A DNA stretch of 50,638 nucleotides from a candidate division LCP-89 bacterium. GTDB lineage: Bacteria > Electryoneota > B3-LCP. Of this stretch, positions 42,265 through 50,347 are shown piece by piece. Positions within the stretch are counted from its first letter, which is position 1, and each line of letters opens with the position of its first letter. The translations under genes and the position numbers were made by a program. The DNA is taken from the NCBI GenBank assembly GCA_025774555.1, contig JALGVT010000026.1, positions 1 to 50,638 of the forward strand, in the 5' to 3' direction. The notes below the pieces were generated by a model that made no database searches, was not told the origin of the DNA, and was given only the letters and a program-made list of their open reading frames with translations.

Positions 42265-42480
42265 CATTCCGGAGGGGCGACAAATTTGGCGGAGGAGGTG
42301 CGGTGGTTTCTTCCCCCGGGAATCAATTCCTGGGCTAATTTGCTGCTGTCCCACTGAAGTAGGACGCTAAGAACAGCCACACCTGTGCTCTTTTACAGGC
42401 AACGGTTCACTGGGTTAATAAAACATTCACCCTGAATAGGCTTGATTATAATTTGGGATGGAGTTATATTAGGGAAATAG
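42265..42480. other. Gene-free stretch after the flagellar terminator
   Basis: No supported gene. It holds GC-rich sequence with CCCCCGGGAATCAATTCCTGGG, an imperfect palindrome near 42313-42335, and a promoter-like site at 42442-42470. The latter is nearly identical to the one before the ATPase gene at 48617. Confidence 0.5.
42442..42470 (+). promoter_or_regulatory. Sigma-70-type promoter before the sorting-domain remnant
   Basis: TTGATT (42442-42447), 17 bases, TATATT (42465-42470). The last 13 spacer bases and the -10 (TTGGGATGGAGTTATATT, 42453-42470) also occur at 48628-48645, so this promoter segment exists in two copies. Confidence 0.55.
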
Positions 42481-42657
42481 GTTGAATATACAAAGAAAGC
42501 AACCGCCGATGGCGGCTGCTATATTTCCTGGTTCGATAATCGCAGCGGAGCATACTGCGTTTATTTGCAGCTTCTGAATTCGCTGGGTGAAGCTCAGTTT
42601 ACACCGAACGGTTTGTTGATCAGCGATCACCCGCAGATGACCTGGTTAGTTGATTAC

Positions 42658-42748
42658 GGCGGGTGGCAGGGACAGCTTGATGTCCCGGTTTGCCAGCAAG
42701 GCACCCCACAGTTCTACTGTGGGTTTGCTATTAACACCACCAATCCGT
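42658..42748. repeat. Dispersed palindromic repeat, copy 1
   Basis: It shares GGCGGGTGGCAGGGACAGCT onward with 50458-50545, including TTTGCTATTAACACCACCAA and TCCGT, apart from an indel of about 4 bases and a few substitutions in the middle. It contains the palindromes GGGACA-GCTTGA-TGTCCC and CCACAG-TTCTA-CTGTGG. Here it is read through in frame by the sorting-domain remnant. Confidence 0.85.
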
Positions 42749-42836
42749 TTAATCCGACGACAGCTATCAGCTTTGATCTGTCGGTGGCGAGTAGGGTCAG
42801 GTTCGAAGTGTTTGATATTTCAGGTTCCCGCGTAGG

Positions 42837-42855
42837 GGTTGGTCTTGCGCCGACC
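42837..42855 (+). repeat. Coding palindrome in sorting domain, copy 1
   Basis: GGTTGG, TCTTGCG, CCGACC encodes part of VGLAPTR in the sorting domain of the remnant. The equivalent position of the intact gene at 46715-46733 carries the same element with a perfect GGTCGG/CCGACC stem. Confidence 0.75.
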
Positions 42856-42981
42856 CGCAAGTTCGAGCCCGGCACCCATGAAATCACCTTCAATGGTTCC
42901 AATTTGGCGTCAGGTATCTACTTCTATCGCATCAAAGCAGGAGACTTCAGCGCAACCGGCAAAATGGTACTGATGAAATAA

Positions 42982-43302
42982 AATGCAGAGTGTGTCATCC
43001 CCTGACTTGTCGGGGGATCCAGTGGGGGCGAGGTCACCTCGCCCCTACAAAGAGTCTGATCTCCCGCAACCCCCCTTTCTTTTTCAAGTGGAGAATAAGG
43101 GGGTATCTATTTTAAGGGCGACGCATGCGTTGCCCTATTTTGTTATTGTCACTCCGGCTTGCCTGCGCAGGAAAAACTATCCCCCAATTCCCCCTGTAAA
43201 CACATATCCCTATCCCAAACCAACAGCACAAATGACTCTAATTCTTACATGCTGAAAAAAACGGGGAGTTTTCAGGAACTTCTACCTCAAAAATAATTTC
43301 TC
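42982..43302. other. Cluster of palindromic repeats, no gene
   Basis: No convincing coding sequence; a 90-codon frame here has no family features. Three palindromes stand out: ATCCCC/GGGGAT (about 42997-43018), the near-perfect GGGGCGAGGT-C-ACCTCGCCCC (43025-43045), and GGGCGACGCATGCGTTGCCC (43116-43135). CCTGCGCAGG recurs at 43162-43171. These are types of repeat common in metagenome-derived genomes. Confidence 0.7.
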
Positions 43303-43331
43303 TTGACATTTGCAGGTATAAATCGTATATT
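43303..43331 (+). promoter_or_regulatory. Promoter of the TolC-like gene
   Basis: TTGACA (43303-43308), 17 bases, TATATT (43326-43331). Bases 43301-43310 (TCTTGACATT) match those of the promoter at 46932. Confidence 0.75.
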
Positions 43332-43337
43332 AAAAGG

Positions 43338-43523
43338 ATAGAATCTGCTCTTCTCACTAGCAGGAGAACGGTAGATCAAAATATCCAAATCAGAGCTAGA
43401 ACCAATCCGATATAGAATCTACACAAAACAGTTAACACTACCCTTTGTTCGTGTTTATTTATATTAGCAGGTGAGTAAGAACAAAAGTCTAAAGGCGCTT
43501 TCCCAAACATTGGAGAAACAACA
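43338..43523 (+). promoter_or_regulatory. Long 5' leader of the TolC-like gene
   Basis: About 185 bases separate the predicted start from the TTG at 43524, with no open reading frame of note. CTGCT (43345-43349) can pair with AGCAG (43359-43363), while TTCTC (43351-43355) can pair with GAGAA (43364-43368); the two hairpins exclude each other. A known riboswitch was not recognised. Confidence 0.35.
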
Positions 43524-44780
43524 TTGATAAAAAGACATATGTTTATTTCGTCAGCGATGCTGGTGTTACTATTCACGGTAAAATCAGCGGCGGCAGAATC
43601 ATGGACCATAATTGATGCGGTAAAAAGCGCCATCTCCACCCATCCTCAATCTTTGATTGCGGAGAGTCTTGTCGAAGAGGCTCAGGGTGAACATCGAACG
43701 TCCTTAGCTTTGGAACCTCTTGATATTTCCGCAAGATATGACGATATTCCATCGAATTCAAGATTATCAGATCACGAGGAGAGAAGGATAGGAATCTCTC
43801 AACAGTTCGAATTTCCACTCCGGTATTACTGGCTTAAGAAAGCCGCTGATTTCACCATCGATTACGCTCGGAATGAAAGCCGTGGCGTGCTGCTCGATCT
43901 GGAGTCTGACGTCCGCCAAATCTACCTGGAAGCATGGGCGCAGTCAGAACACGTAAAGATCCTCGAGGAATACAGAGATAGCATAAAAACACATTGCTCC
44001 TTTATTGAAGAAATAAGCAAGTATGGTGGAGTTTCGCGATTGGATGCTCGCAGATCGCGGGTCAAGGCTATCGAAGCTGAAAACGAGTTGCGAGCTTCTC
44101 AACGGTCAAAGGCGGCAGCTTATGAGAGACTTGCAAGCATGACAAAATACGATTTAACTGATATCGAACTGATTTCACCACTGGAAATTGATCCTGTAGA
44201 TACTGCCGGCTTGGTTGAATCGAATCTTTTTGCATCAAATCCGGATATCTTGGCGGCTCAGTCCGAAGTGAGCATCTCAGGATATGAAAAAACTCTGGCA
44301 ACCACTGACTGGCTGCCCGAACTTGAATTAACATATTATCATAGACACAGAACGCTCCCGGATGATCCTGACGCCTGGGCGCTTCAACTTGATTTGACCA
44401 TCCCCCTCTGGTTCTGGTGGGGTGGATTTGGTGAAATCCAGATTTCGAAGGCAAGATTAAAAAGAGCCAGGGCTGAACTGGCATCGTGCCGTCTTGAATT
44501 ATCGTCCGAATGCTCAATGTTGATACAGCAGCTTAAATCCGACTATGAACAATATGAACTTTTACAGCGCGAACTTCTTCCGCTGGTAAAAGATGAATAT
44601 CTGATGTTGCACCGAAATGTTTTCCACAATGCTGACTCTTATATGGATCTTATAGACGCACAGGATGATTTGAAGGATATTCAACAGGATAATATTGAGA
44701 TAATATACGAGTTGTATGAGAAAAAAATATCTCTCGATAGACTGATTGGCAAGTCAATTCTTGACGGTATGAGCAAATAG
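43524..44780 (+). CDS. TolC-family outer membrane efflux protein
   Basis: The 418-residue protein has a signal peptide (FISSAMLVLLFTVKSAAAES) and then the outer-membrane efflux repeats: WTIIDAVKSAISTHPQSLIA, long coiled-coil helices around residues 110-190, a second repeat with SNLFASNPDILAAQSEVSIS, and strand regions such as LPELELTYYHRHR and WALQLDLTIPLWFWWGGFGE. It would form a trimeric outer-membrane exit duct. The TTG start at 43524 has GGAG 8 bases upstream; an ATG at 43539 is the alternative. No inner-membrane pump or periplasmic adaptor gene is near, so it is an orphan. It may serve metal or drug export like CusC, but the substrate is not shown. Confidence 0.82.
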   Translation: MIKRHMFISSAMLVLLFTVKSAAAESWTIIDAVKSAISTHPQSLIAESLVEEAQGEHRTSLALEPLDISARYDDIPSNSRLSDHEERRIGISQQFEFPLRYYWLKKAADFTIDYARNESRGVLLDLESDVRQIYLEAWAQSEHVKILEEYRDSIKTHCSFIEEISKYGGVSRLDARRSRVKAIEAENELRASQRSKAAAYERLASMTKYDLTDIELISPLEIDPVDTAGLVESNLFASNPDILAAQSEVSISGYEKTLATTDWLPELELTYYHRHRTLPDDPDAWALQLDLTIPLWFWWGGFGEIQISKARLKRARAELASCRLELSSECSMLIQQLKSDYEQYELLQRELLPLVKDEYLMLHRNVFHNADSYMDLIDAQDDLKDIQQDNIEIIYELYEKKISLDRLIGKSILDGMSK

Positions 44781-44894
44781 CTTTCACCGGTGCAGGAATA
44801 ATGAATGTGAATAATAACGGTTGGAATCCGTGCAAAAACTGAATGTAACTGAATGTAATAGAGCCTAATCTTTTCAATTTTCAGGGAGGACGAC

Positions 44895-46859
44895 ATGAGA
44901 ATCGCTATTATTTTCTTTATCTGCCTGCTGATAACTTTTCCCGTGGTGGCTGACAACACTGCCACCTTTATCACCCACACTGAAAACGGCTGTGAACTGA
45001 TTCAATCGGAGGGATTCAAAGACCCCGGTCACAACTACGGCCATCTGGACGATCCGTCCATCATGTGGTCGAACTGGGTAGAATGGCCGATCTACACAAC
45101 CACCGTCAACACCAACGGAGGCTACACCTTTGCCGGAACTTACCTTAACGATCCCCGCGAAGCCGAACTGTTCGATCCGCAGAGCACGGGTACACCGATG
45201 TGGACCTATACCGGCTGGGAATTCTACGTCGATGCTTCCGATGACGGTTTCGTTTTAGGCGCCATCGACGAAGACGCCGCTGGAATCGACGTTATTAAGT
45301 GGACGGGTCCTGGCAATGGCACCCCCGATTGGTCAACCAATTTTCCGGGAACTTACGTGGGAGGATACGGCCCCTATATCGAAGTATCTCGCGATGGTTC
45401 GACCATTGCTGCTGCGATCACAGAGAACAGCGAGACGCGGCTGCTGATGTTCGACCAGGCTTCGAGCACACCGGTGGTCGATTACCTGGCGGCGGGCAGG
45501 AGCTTCCCCCGCTGCTTTGCGCTAAGTTCCGACGGCAGATATGCAGGTATCCGCACCAACACCTGGGCAGTGATCTACGACCGCGATCTGAACGCGGTGC
45601 GCGACGAAATCAGCATCGGTTACGGATCGACGCCTTTCGATCTTTCTGGCGATGCGAGTCACCTGGCTTATGGCTGGTACTCCCTTATCGTTCACGAATG
45701 GAACGGGGTAAACTACGGTCAGCTATGGACTCACACCGAAAGCGGGTATTACCTGGGCTGTGTGGGCATTTCTGAGGACGGCTCAACTCTGGTGGCTGGA
45801 TGGTATAACAGCGCTCATACCACCGCGCGCATCACCGTGCATATCGACTATACGTCCATCCCCGCATGGACGTACGATTACGCTACCTCCAGCGGAGCTT
45901 GCCAGGAATCCATCCGTGACATCGAAATGAGCGATGACGGACGCTGGATCATCATCGGTAGCTGGGGAGACGCCGGTAATATCAATCCGGAGGTACACGT
46001 CTTCGACCGGGACGTCGGAGCGACTCCCTATTTCACCGCGGATATGCCCGGATCGGTTCTCTCCGTCGATATTGAAGCGGACGGGCGGTACGCGTCCGCA
46101 TGCGGCAAGCACGTTCATGCCAATGTCAGCGGGCACGGCGGTGACATCATCGCCATCGACATGGACCTGGGTGGTTCGGATATCGAAGTTACCCTGACGC
46201 CCTACAATCCGCCCATCGTAATTCCTTCCGGCGGTGGCAGCTTCGATTTCAACGCTCAGATCGAGAACACGGGAACGTCCGCGCAGACCTTCGACGTCTG
46301 GATCATGGTGGAAGCCATCGGAATCGGCTGGGTGGGGCCGCTCTTCGCTGTATATGACTTCACCCTGAGCGGAGGCATCGCCATCGAACGCGACCGCACG
46401 CAGGTGGTGCCCGGGCACATCAATTCCGGCACCTATCGCTATGAACTACGCGCCGGAGATTACCCCGACGATATCTGGGCTTACGATAACTTCACCTTTG
46501 AGAAGTCCGGTCCCGGGGAAGGTCTGTCCATTGAAGAATGGACGAACTTCGGGGAAGAGTACAATATGGTAGAGAAGGGCAACACCCCTACGGAATTCGC
46601 TCTACTGACTGCATGTCCCAATCCGTTTAATCCCACCACCACCATCCGCTTCGGGCTGCCAGTAGCAAGCAGAGTTAAATTGGAGATATATGATATCATA
46701 GGGCGTCGCGTAGAGGTCGGTCTTGCGCCGACCCGCACATACCAGCCTGGCTACCACGAAGTGACCTTCGATGCATCACATCTCCCCAGCGGTGTGTATT
46801 TCGCAAAGCTGTCTGCCTGCGCAGGTACTCAGACCCAGAAGCTGCTGCTGGTGAAGTAA
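44895..46859 (+). CDS. Secreted beta-propeller-like protein with C-terminal sorting domain
   Basis: The 654-residue protein has a signal peptide (RIAIIFFICLLITFPVVADN). Repeats of the form S-x-DG-R/S-x2-A-x-G (EVSRDGSTIAAA, LSSDGRYAGI, ISEDGSTLVAGW, MSDDGRWIIIGSW, IEADGRYASACG) between about 160 and 420 suggest a WD40/PQQ-like beta-propeller. An Ig-like domain follows (about 430-530). The end is a sorting domain with CPNPFNPTTTIRFGLPVASR, IYDIIGRRVEVGL and SGVYFAKLSA, ending QKLLLVK. The protein is probably secreted and anchored at the surface by a type IX-like system. A strong GGGAGGA ribosome-binding site precedes the ATG. The ligand is unknown. Confidence 0.82.
   Translation: MRIAIIFFICLLITFPVVADNTATFITHTENGCELIQSEGFKDPGHNYGHLDDPSIMWSNWVEWPIYTTTVNTNGGYTFAGTYLNDPREAELFDPQSTGTPMWTYTGWEFYVDASDDGFVLGAIDEDAAGIDVIKWTGPGNGTPDWSTNFPGTYVGGYGPYIEVSRDGSTIAAAITENSETRLLMFDQASSTPVVDYLAAGRSFPRCFALSSDGRYAGIRTNTWAVIYDRDLNAVRDEISIGYGSTPFDLSGDASHLAYGWYSLIVHEWNGVNYGQLWTHTESGYYLGCVGISEDGSTLVAGWYNSAHTTARITVHIDYTSIPAWTYDYATSSGACQESIRDIEMSDDGRWIIIGSWGDAGNINPEVHVFDRDVGATPYFTADMPGSVLSVDIEADGRYASACGKHVHANVSGHGGDIIAIDMDLGGSDIEVTLTPYNPPIVIPSGGGSFDFNAQIENTGTSAQTFDVWIMVEAIGIGWVGPLFAVYDFTLSGGIAIERDRTQVVPGHINSGTYRYELRAGDYPDDIWAYDNFTFEKSGPGEGLSIEEWTNFGEEYNMVEKGNTPTEFALLTACPNPFNPTTTIRFGLPVASRVKLEIYDIIGRRVEVGLAPTRTYQPGYHEVTFDASHLPSGVYFAKLSACAGTQTQKLLLVK
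46715..46733 (+). repeat. Coding palindrome in sorting domain, copy 2
   Basis: GGTCGG, TCTTGCG, CCGACC: a perfect 6-base stem encoding part of VGLAPTR after IIGRRVE. It lies at the same place in the domain as copy 1 at 42837. Confidence 0.8.
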
Positions 46860-46886
46860 TTTCCGCGTATACATGCTGAACTTGAT

Positions 46887-46910
46887 AGCCCCGTTATAGC
46901 GGGGCTTCTT
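46887..46910 (+). terminator. Rho-independent terminator after the sorting-domain gene
   Basis: AGCCCCG (46887-46893), loop TTATAG, CGGGGCT (46900-46906), then TCTT. The stem is strong and the T-run weak. Confidence 0.75.
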
Positions 46911-46931
46911 GATTATGCCCTATAAATTCTC

Positions 46932-46960
46932 TTGACATTTAATGGGGTGGTCGTTATATT
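46932..46960 (+). promoter_or_regulatory. Promoter of the TPR lipoprotein gene
   Basis: TTGACA (46932-46937), 17 bases, TATATT (46955-46960). The start near 46967 gives a leader of about 115 bases to the ATG at 47082 and lies before the alternative ATG at 46995. Confidence 0.75.
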
Positions 46961-47081
46961 GGAAGATGTTTTCGAGAAATGTGTGTCCCGCTGAGTGGCA
47001 TACTCGCGGTTCCGAATCACCGATTGGAAGCAATTGATTTTTATTACAAATCATGAAACAGAGTCTGAGGAGGCAATTATC

Positions 47082-48188
47082 ATGAAAACCAATGAGAATT
47101 TTAAAAGACATCTTCTAATAATGTCTTTAGGCGCTGCTGTTGCGATTATGTCCTTAATGCTCTGGTCATGCACCGGACAGAAGCAGGTCAATACAGTAGA
47201 ACAAGCCTATGAATTAAGATTGAATGGAGAAGCTGATTCCGCCAGGGTTCTGCTTGAGCAGATGGTGTTAAAGGATTCCACTAATGCTGCCGCTTGGTAC
47301 GAACTTGCCAGGACAAAACATCATATGGGATTAGGAAATCCACGTGAATTTTTAAGCAGCCTGGAGGATCTGCAGCAAACCGTAGATGCCGCTGTTAATA
47401 ATGATCCCGAAAATGTCACCTATTCCTTTTATAGAGCATACGTTAGCTTCTTCAGGGCTTACGCTTCTCTCATGATGGGTCAGCCGGATAATAAGGATAA
47501 AGTCGAAAGCGTCATTACAGCCTATGAAACGGTCCTCAAACTGAAACCTGATTACTACCAAGCTATGCTTTACTTAGTTGAAATCTTAGGACTGCCTGAA
47601 GATATGGGCGGTGATTCTACTAAAGCTGAAGCGTATGCTCAACAACTCGAAGAGATGGATGGGGTATATGGAGCCAAAGCCAGAGAATTGCGTTTGCCCG
47701 AAGACGCCGATAGAGTAGTGTATTGGCAAGGCGCACTTGAAAATAACCCGAACAGTGCTGATGTGCTGGAACAGCTTGGAAAGGCATATCTATATAAAGA
47801 GGATATCGAACAAGGGAAGAAGTATTTTGAAGATGCCATCAAAGTGGATCCGGAAAGGCAATTGTTGATAATGGATCTTGCCAGGTATAATGCCATGGCT
47901 GGTATGCAGGATACCACCAAGAAGGAAACAGCCTTGCCGCAGGCTGAAGAGTTGATCCAAAGATATCTCGACTCTGATCCGATTCCGCCACTTCAGGCAT
48001 TTGCTTATGAACTATCAGCTAAGATCAAATTCGGTCAGGGCGATAATGAAGGAGTTGCAGAGCTGCGAGAAAAAGCTGAGGCATTAGACCCATTTTATTC
48101 GAAGGCTTTTGGTGTGCCGCCAGCGCTCCTGTTTTCCAAGCCGGATGAGATATCACATCACCACAGCTATTTCTTCCGCCCCTTCTGA
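47082..48188 (+). CDS. TPR lipoprotein
   Basis: The 368-residue protein starts at ATG 47082 behind a strong GAGGAGG; the frame is open to 46995. A signal peptide (RHLLIMSLGAAVAIMSLM) ends in the lipobox LMLWSC, Cys27 being lipidated. Tetratricopeptide repeats follow: AYELRLNGEADSARVLLEQM, AAWYELARTKHHMG, AYETVLKLKPDYYQAMLYLV, DVLEQLGKAYLYKED with KKYFEDAIKVDPERQ. The C-terminus ends in HHHSYFFRPF, possibly metal-binding but not conserved in any family I know. It likely sits in the inner or outer membrane facing the periplasm as a scaffold; the partner is unknown. Confidence 0.82.
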   Translation: MKTNENFKRHLLIMSLGAAVAIMSLMLWSCTGQKQVNTVEQAYELRLNGEADSARVLLEQMVLKDSTNAAAWYELARTKHHMGLGNPREFLSSLEDLQQTVDAAVNNDPENVTYSFYRAYVSFFRAYASLMMGQPDNKDKVESVITAYETVLKLKPDYYQAMLYLVEILGLPEDMGGDSTKAEAYAQQLEEMDGVYGAKARELRLPEDADRVVYWQGALENNPNSADVLEQLGKAYLYKEDIEQGKKYFEDAIKVDPERQLLIMDLARYNAMAGMQDTTKKETALPQAEELIQRYLDSDPIPPLQAFAYELSAKIKFGQGDNEGVAELREKAEALDPFYSKAFGVPPALLFSKPDEISHHHSYFFRPF

Positions 48189-48616
48189 TAATTGAGCTGG
48201 CAAAAAACGTGAGAACGGGATAGACGTTGCCGGGTGGCATGCTTTGCCATAGGCATTCCTACGGAGCTGTTCCTAACGCGTAGGGATCGCCTGCCCCTTC
48301 GGGAGTCTTGTCCCATAGGGACGCCTTCGGTGCGCCGACCCGTAATCGGGGTCGTCTCGACCCCGATCCTGCAAAGGGCTGCAGCCCCTCTTCCGTTGCG
48401 TCTGGTCCTTAGCGCAGCGGTGACCTGACGCAACGGGAAATTTCAGAATCGCGAGAATACCACAGCGGGTTGTAGCGCGGGGGTGTGCCGAAGGCACTCC
48501 TGTGGAGCTTCCCCCGCTTTTTCGTCTGTACCACAGATTCCACGGATTATACGGATTGCCCCGCCGCCGGTTCTCTGTAATCCGTTCTCGGTTTTCGGAA
48601 AACGCCCAAAATAGGA
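48189..48616. other. Repeat mosaic without genes
   Basis: Short open frames here show no family features. The stretch is a chain of palindromes: GGTGGCATGCTTTGCCATA-type (about 48232-48251), CATTCCTACGG / GCGTAGGGA pieces (about 48255-48287), ATCGGGGTCG-TCT-CGACCCCGAT (48345-48367), and a pair related to TTGCGTC / GACGCAA (about 48396-48434). It shares TGCGCCGACCCG with the coding palindromes at 42837 and 46715. Confidence 0.65.
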
Positions 48617-48645
48617 TTGATTACGGATTGGGATGGAGTTATATT
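48617..48645 (+). promoter_or_regulatory. Promoter of the P-loop ATPase gene
   Basis: TTGATT (48617-48622), 17 bases, TATATT (48640-48645); 18 bases ending at the -10 (48628-48645) are identical to 42453-42470. It lies 62 bases before the ATG at 48707. Confidence 0.65.
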
Positions 48646-48706
48646 TAAGTTTAATCTTGTACAATTAATAAGATTATAGTGGAAAAATATCATATGAGAG
48701 ATTATT

Positions 48707-50347
48707 ATGGCAAAACTCAAGAAAAGTGAGTTCAGATTTGAAAGAAATGATATAATTGGTAGTGAAGGTGCTGAAGAGGATCAAGAGTTCCTTTATGAGT
48801 GTTTTATAAATACTGGTGAACTGGTTACTATAAAGGATACAAATAATCAAAGACGAATTGTTGTTGGAAGAACAGGATGCGGTAAAACAGCGTTGCTGCT
48901 GTATTTAGAACATGAAGAGGAAAACACGACATGGTTAGAACCAGAGCATTTAGCTCTTAATTTTATATCAAACTCAACCATACTGCCATATCTAGAGGAA
49001 AAGGGGATTAGGCTGGACACTTTTTACAAGCTTTTATGGAGGCACGTTCTAATAGTCGAATTAATTAAGCTTAAATATAATGTCAAGGATGCAAATGATC
49101 AAAAGAACTTCATAGCTAGAATGACCGAGATATTTAGGCGTGATAGGCACAAGGAAGAAGCTTTTAAATACTTAATAGAATGGGGAGAAACGTTTTGGGA
49201 AGACACTGAGTATCGCGTTCATGAAGTTACCAATAAATTACACGAAAGGATAGAAGCATCGCTGGGATTTAATTGGGAGGCTTTGAAAAGCAAATTGAGA
49301 GGGGAGTCCACCACATCCGAGGAGGAAAGAAAACAAATAATACATAGGGTTCAAGATGTGGTAAACCAAGTACAGATTCAAAAGTTAAGCAAAGTGATCG
49401 AAATATTGGCAAATGATGTATTCAATGAAAAATATCCACATTTTTTTATAATCATCGACAAACTTGATGAACATTGGGTCGATGAGCCATTAAAACTTAG
49501 ATTAATTCGTGCTCTAATAGAAACTCAAAAAGATTTAATGAAATTAAATGCTGTAAAAATACTAATTGCTATCAGGCAAGATCTTCTTGAACGCGTATTC
49601 AGACTAACTCGGGATGAAGGTTTTCAGGAGGAAAAATATCAGCCGCTAATACTACGAATAAGTTGGACGAAGAGTCAGCTTTTTGAATTGTTAGAAAAAA
49701 GGATTAATAAATTAGTTGGCCGAAGATACACAAAACAAAAGGTATCATATAAGGACCTATTCCCTCCTAGAATTGGCGATGTTGATTTGGAAAGCTACAT
49801 GATTGAGAGAACGTTTTTTAGACCGCGTGATGTTATTCAGTTCGGCAATTATTGCATTGAGTCTGCGATGGACAAATCACAGATTTTAGCGAGAGACGTA
49901 CGTAATGCAGAAACATATTATTCAAAGCAAAGATTCCGTTCCATTGGAGATGAATGGTATGCTGATTATCCCCTCCTTTTACCTGCAGCAAATTCCATTC
50001 TGCGGGGAAGGAGGAAGCAATTTCTTGTTTCAGAAATTAATGATCAAGATGTAGAAAACTTTTGCTTACTCTCAGTTGATAAAATTAATGATAGAATTAC
50101 AGGGAGGCTTGGCTATTGGATCAGGTTATTCTGGGAAAATAAAATTGGTATAGATGATATCAGGCTGAAAATTGTTAAGATGTTCTACGACGTTGGGATT
50201 GTTGGTCTTCGTTTATCCTCTGGAGATCAACTCTCTTGGTCTTTCAAAGAGAGATCATTCTTGACCTTTGTGGATGTTGATCATGAGACGCGCCTAACAA
50301 TATGCCCAATGTTTTACCGGGTGCTAGGCATCGTATTTAAGGATTGA
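48707..50347 (+). CDS. P-loop ATPase, Sll1717-like family
   Basis: The 546-residue protein has a Walker A motif GRTGCGKTALL at 54-64, preceded by EFRFERNDIIGSEGAEED. Walker B is FFIIIDKLDEHW with Asp251 and Asp254, and the sensor-like region IAIRQDLLERVF follows. This layout and length fit the Sll1717 family of P-loop ATPases. The remainder is helical with a winged-helix-like C-terminus. The gene is visibly more AT-rich than its neighbours, uses AGA and ATA codons freely, and sits in a repeat-rich region, all suggesting transfer. Related ATPases occur in defence islands, but no partner effector gene is present in the window, so a defence role is only a hypothesis. Confidence 0.75.
   Translation: MAKLKKSEFRFERNDIIGSEGAEEDQEFLYECFINTGELVTIKDTNNQRRIVVGRTGCGKTALLLYLEHEEENTTWLEPEHLALNFISNSTILPYLEEKGIRLDTFYKLLWRHVLIVELIKLKYNVKDANDQKNFIARMTEIFRRDRHKEEAFKYLIEWGETFWEDTEYRVHEVTNKLHERIEASLGFNWEALKSKLRGESTTSEEERKQIIHRVQDVVNQVQIQKLSKVIEILANDVFNEKYPHFFIIIDKLDEHWVDEPLKLRLIRALIETQKDLMKLNAVKILIAIRQDLLERVFRLTRDEGFQEEKYQPLILRISWTKSQLFELLEKRINKLVGRRYTKQKVSYKDLFPPRIGDVDLESYMIERTFFRPRDVIQFGNYCIESAMDKSQILARDVRNAETYYSKQRFRSIGDEWYADYPLLLPAANSILRGRRKQFLVSEINDQDVENFCLLSVDKINDRITGRLGYWIRLFWENKIGIDDIRLKIVKMFYDVGIVGLRLSSGDQLSWSFKERSFLTFVDVDHETRLTICPMFYRVLGIVFKD

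Larger units (their letters stand above)
42481..42981 (+). pseudogene. Remnant of a secreted protein with C-terminal sorting domain
   Basis: The frame is open from just after a TAG at 42478 to a TAA at 42981, with no ATG before the conserved part. It begins ADGGCYISWFDNRSGAYCVY and continues LNSLGEAQFTPNGLLISDHP, which looks like the end of a repeat-rich secreted protein. Palindromic repeat sequence then interrupts it (42658-42723, translated GWQGQLDVPVCQQG). It ends with a sorting domain: NTTNPFNPTTAISFDLSVAS, SGSRVGVGLAPTRKFEPG and ASGIYFYRIKAGDFSATGKM. The N-terminus is missing, so it is a remnant. Such domains direct secretion by the type IX system in FCB bacteria. Confidence 0.75.

Noticed and set aside
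42983..43255. 90-residue open frame after the sorting-domain remnant
   Set aside because: It runs through several palindromic repeats and has no recognisable protein features.
45783..46418. 211-residue minus-strand frame
   Set aside because: It is antisense to the propeller-like gene, whose repeats and signal peptide are convincing.
48167..48497. Overlapping minus-strand frames rich in Arg and Gly
   Set aside because: They are by-products of GC-rich palindromes; no ribosome-binding site or family match.
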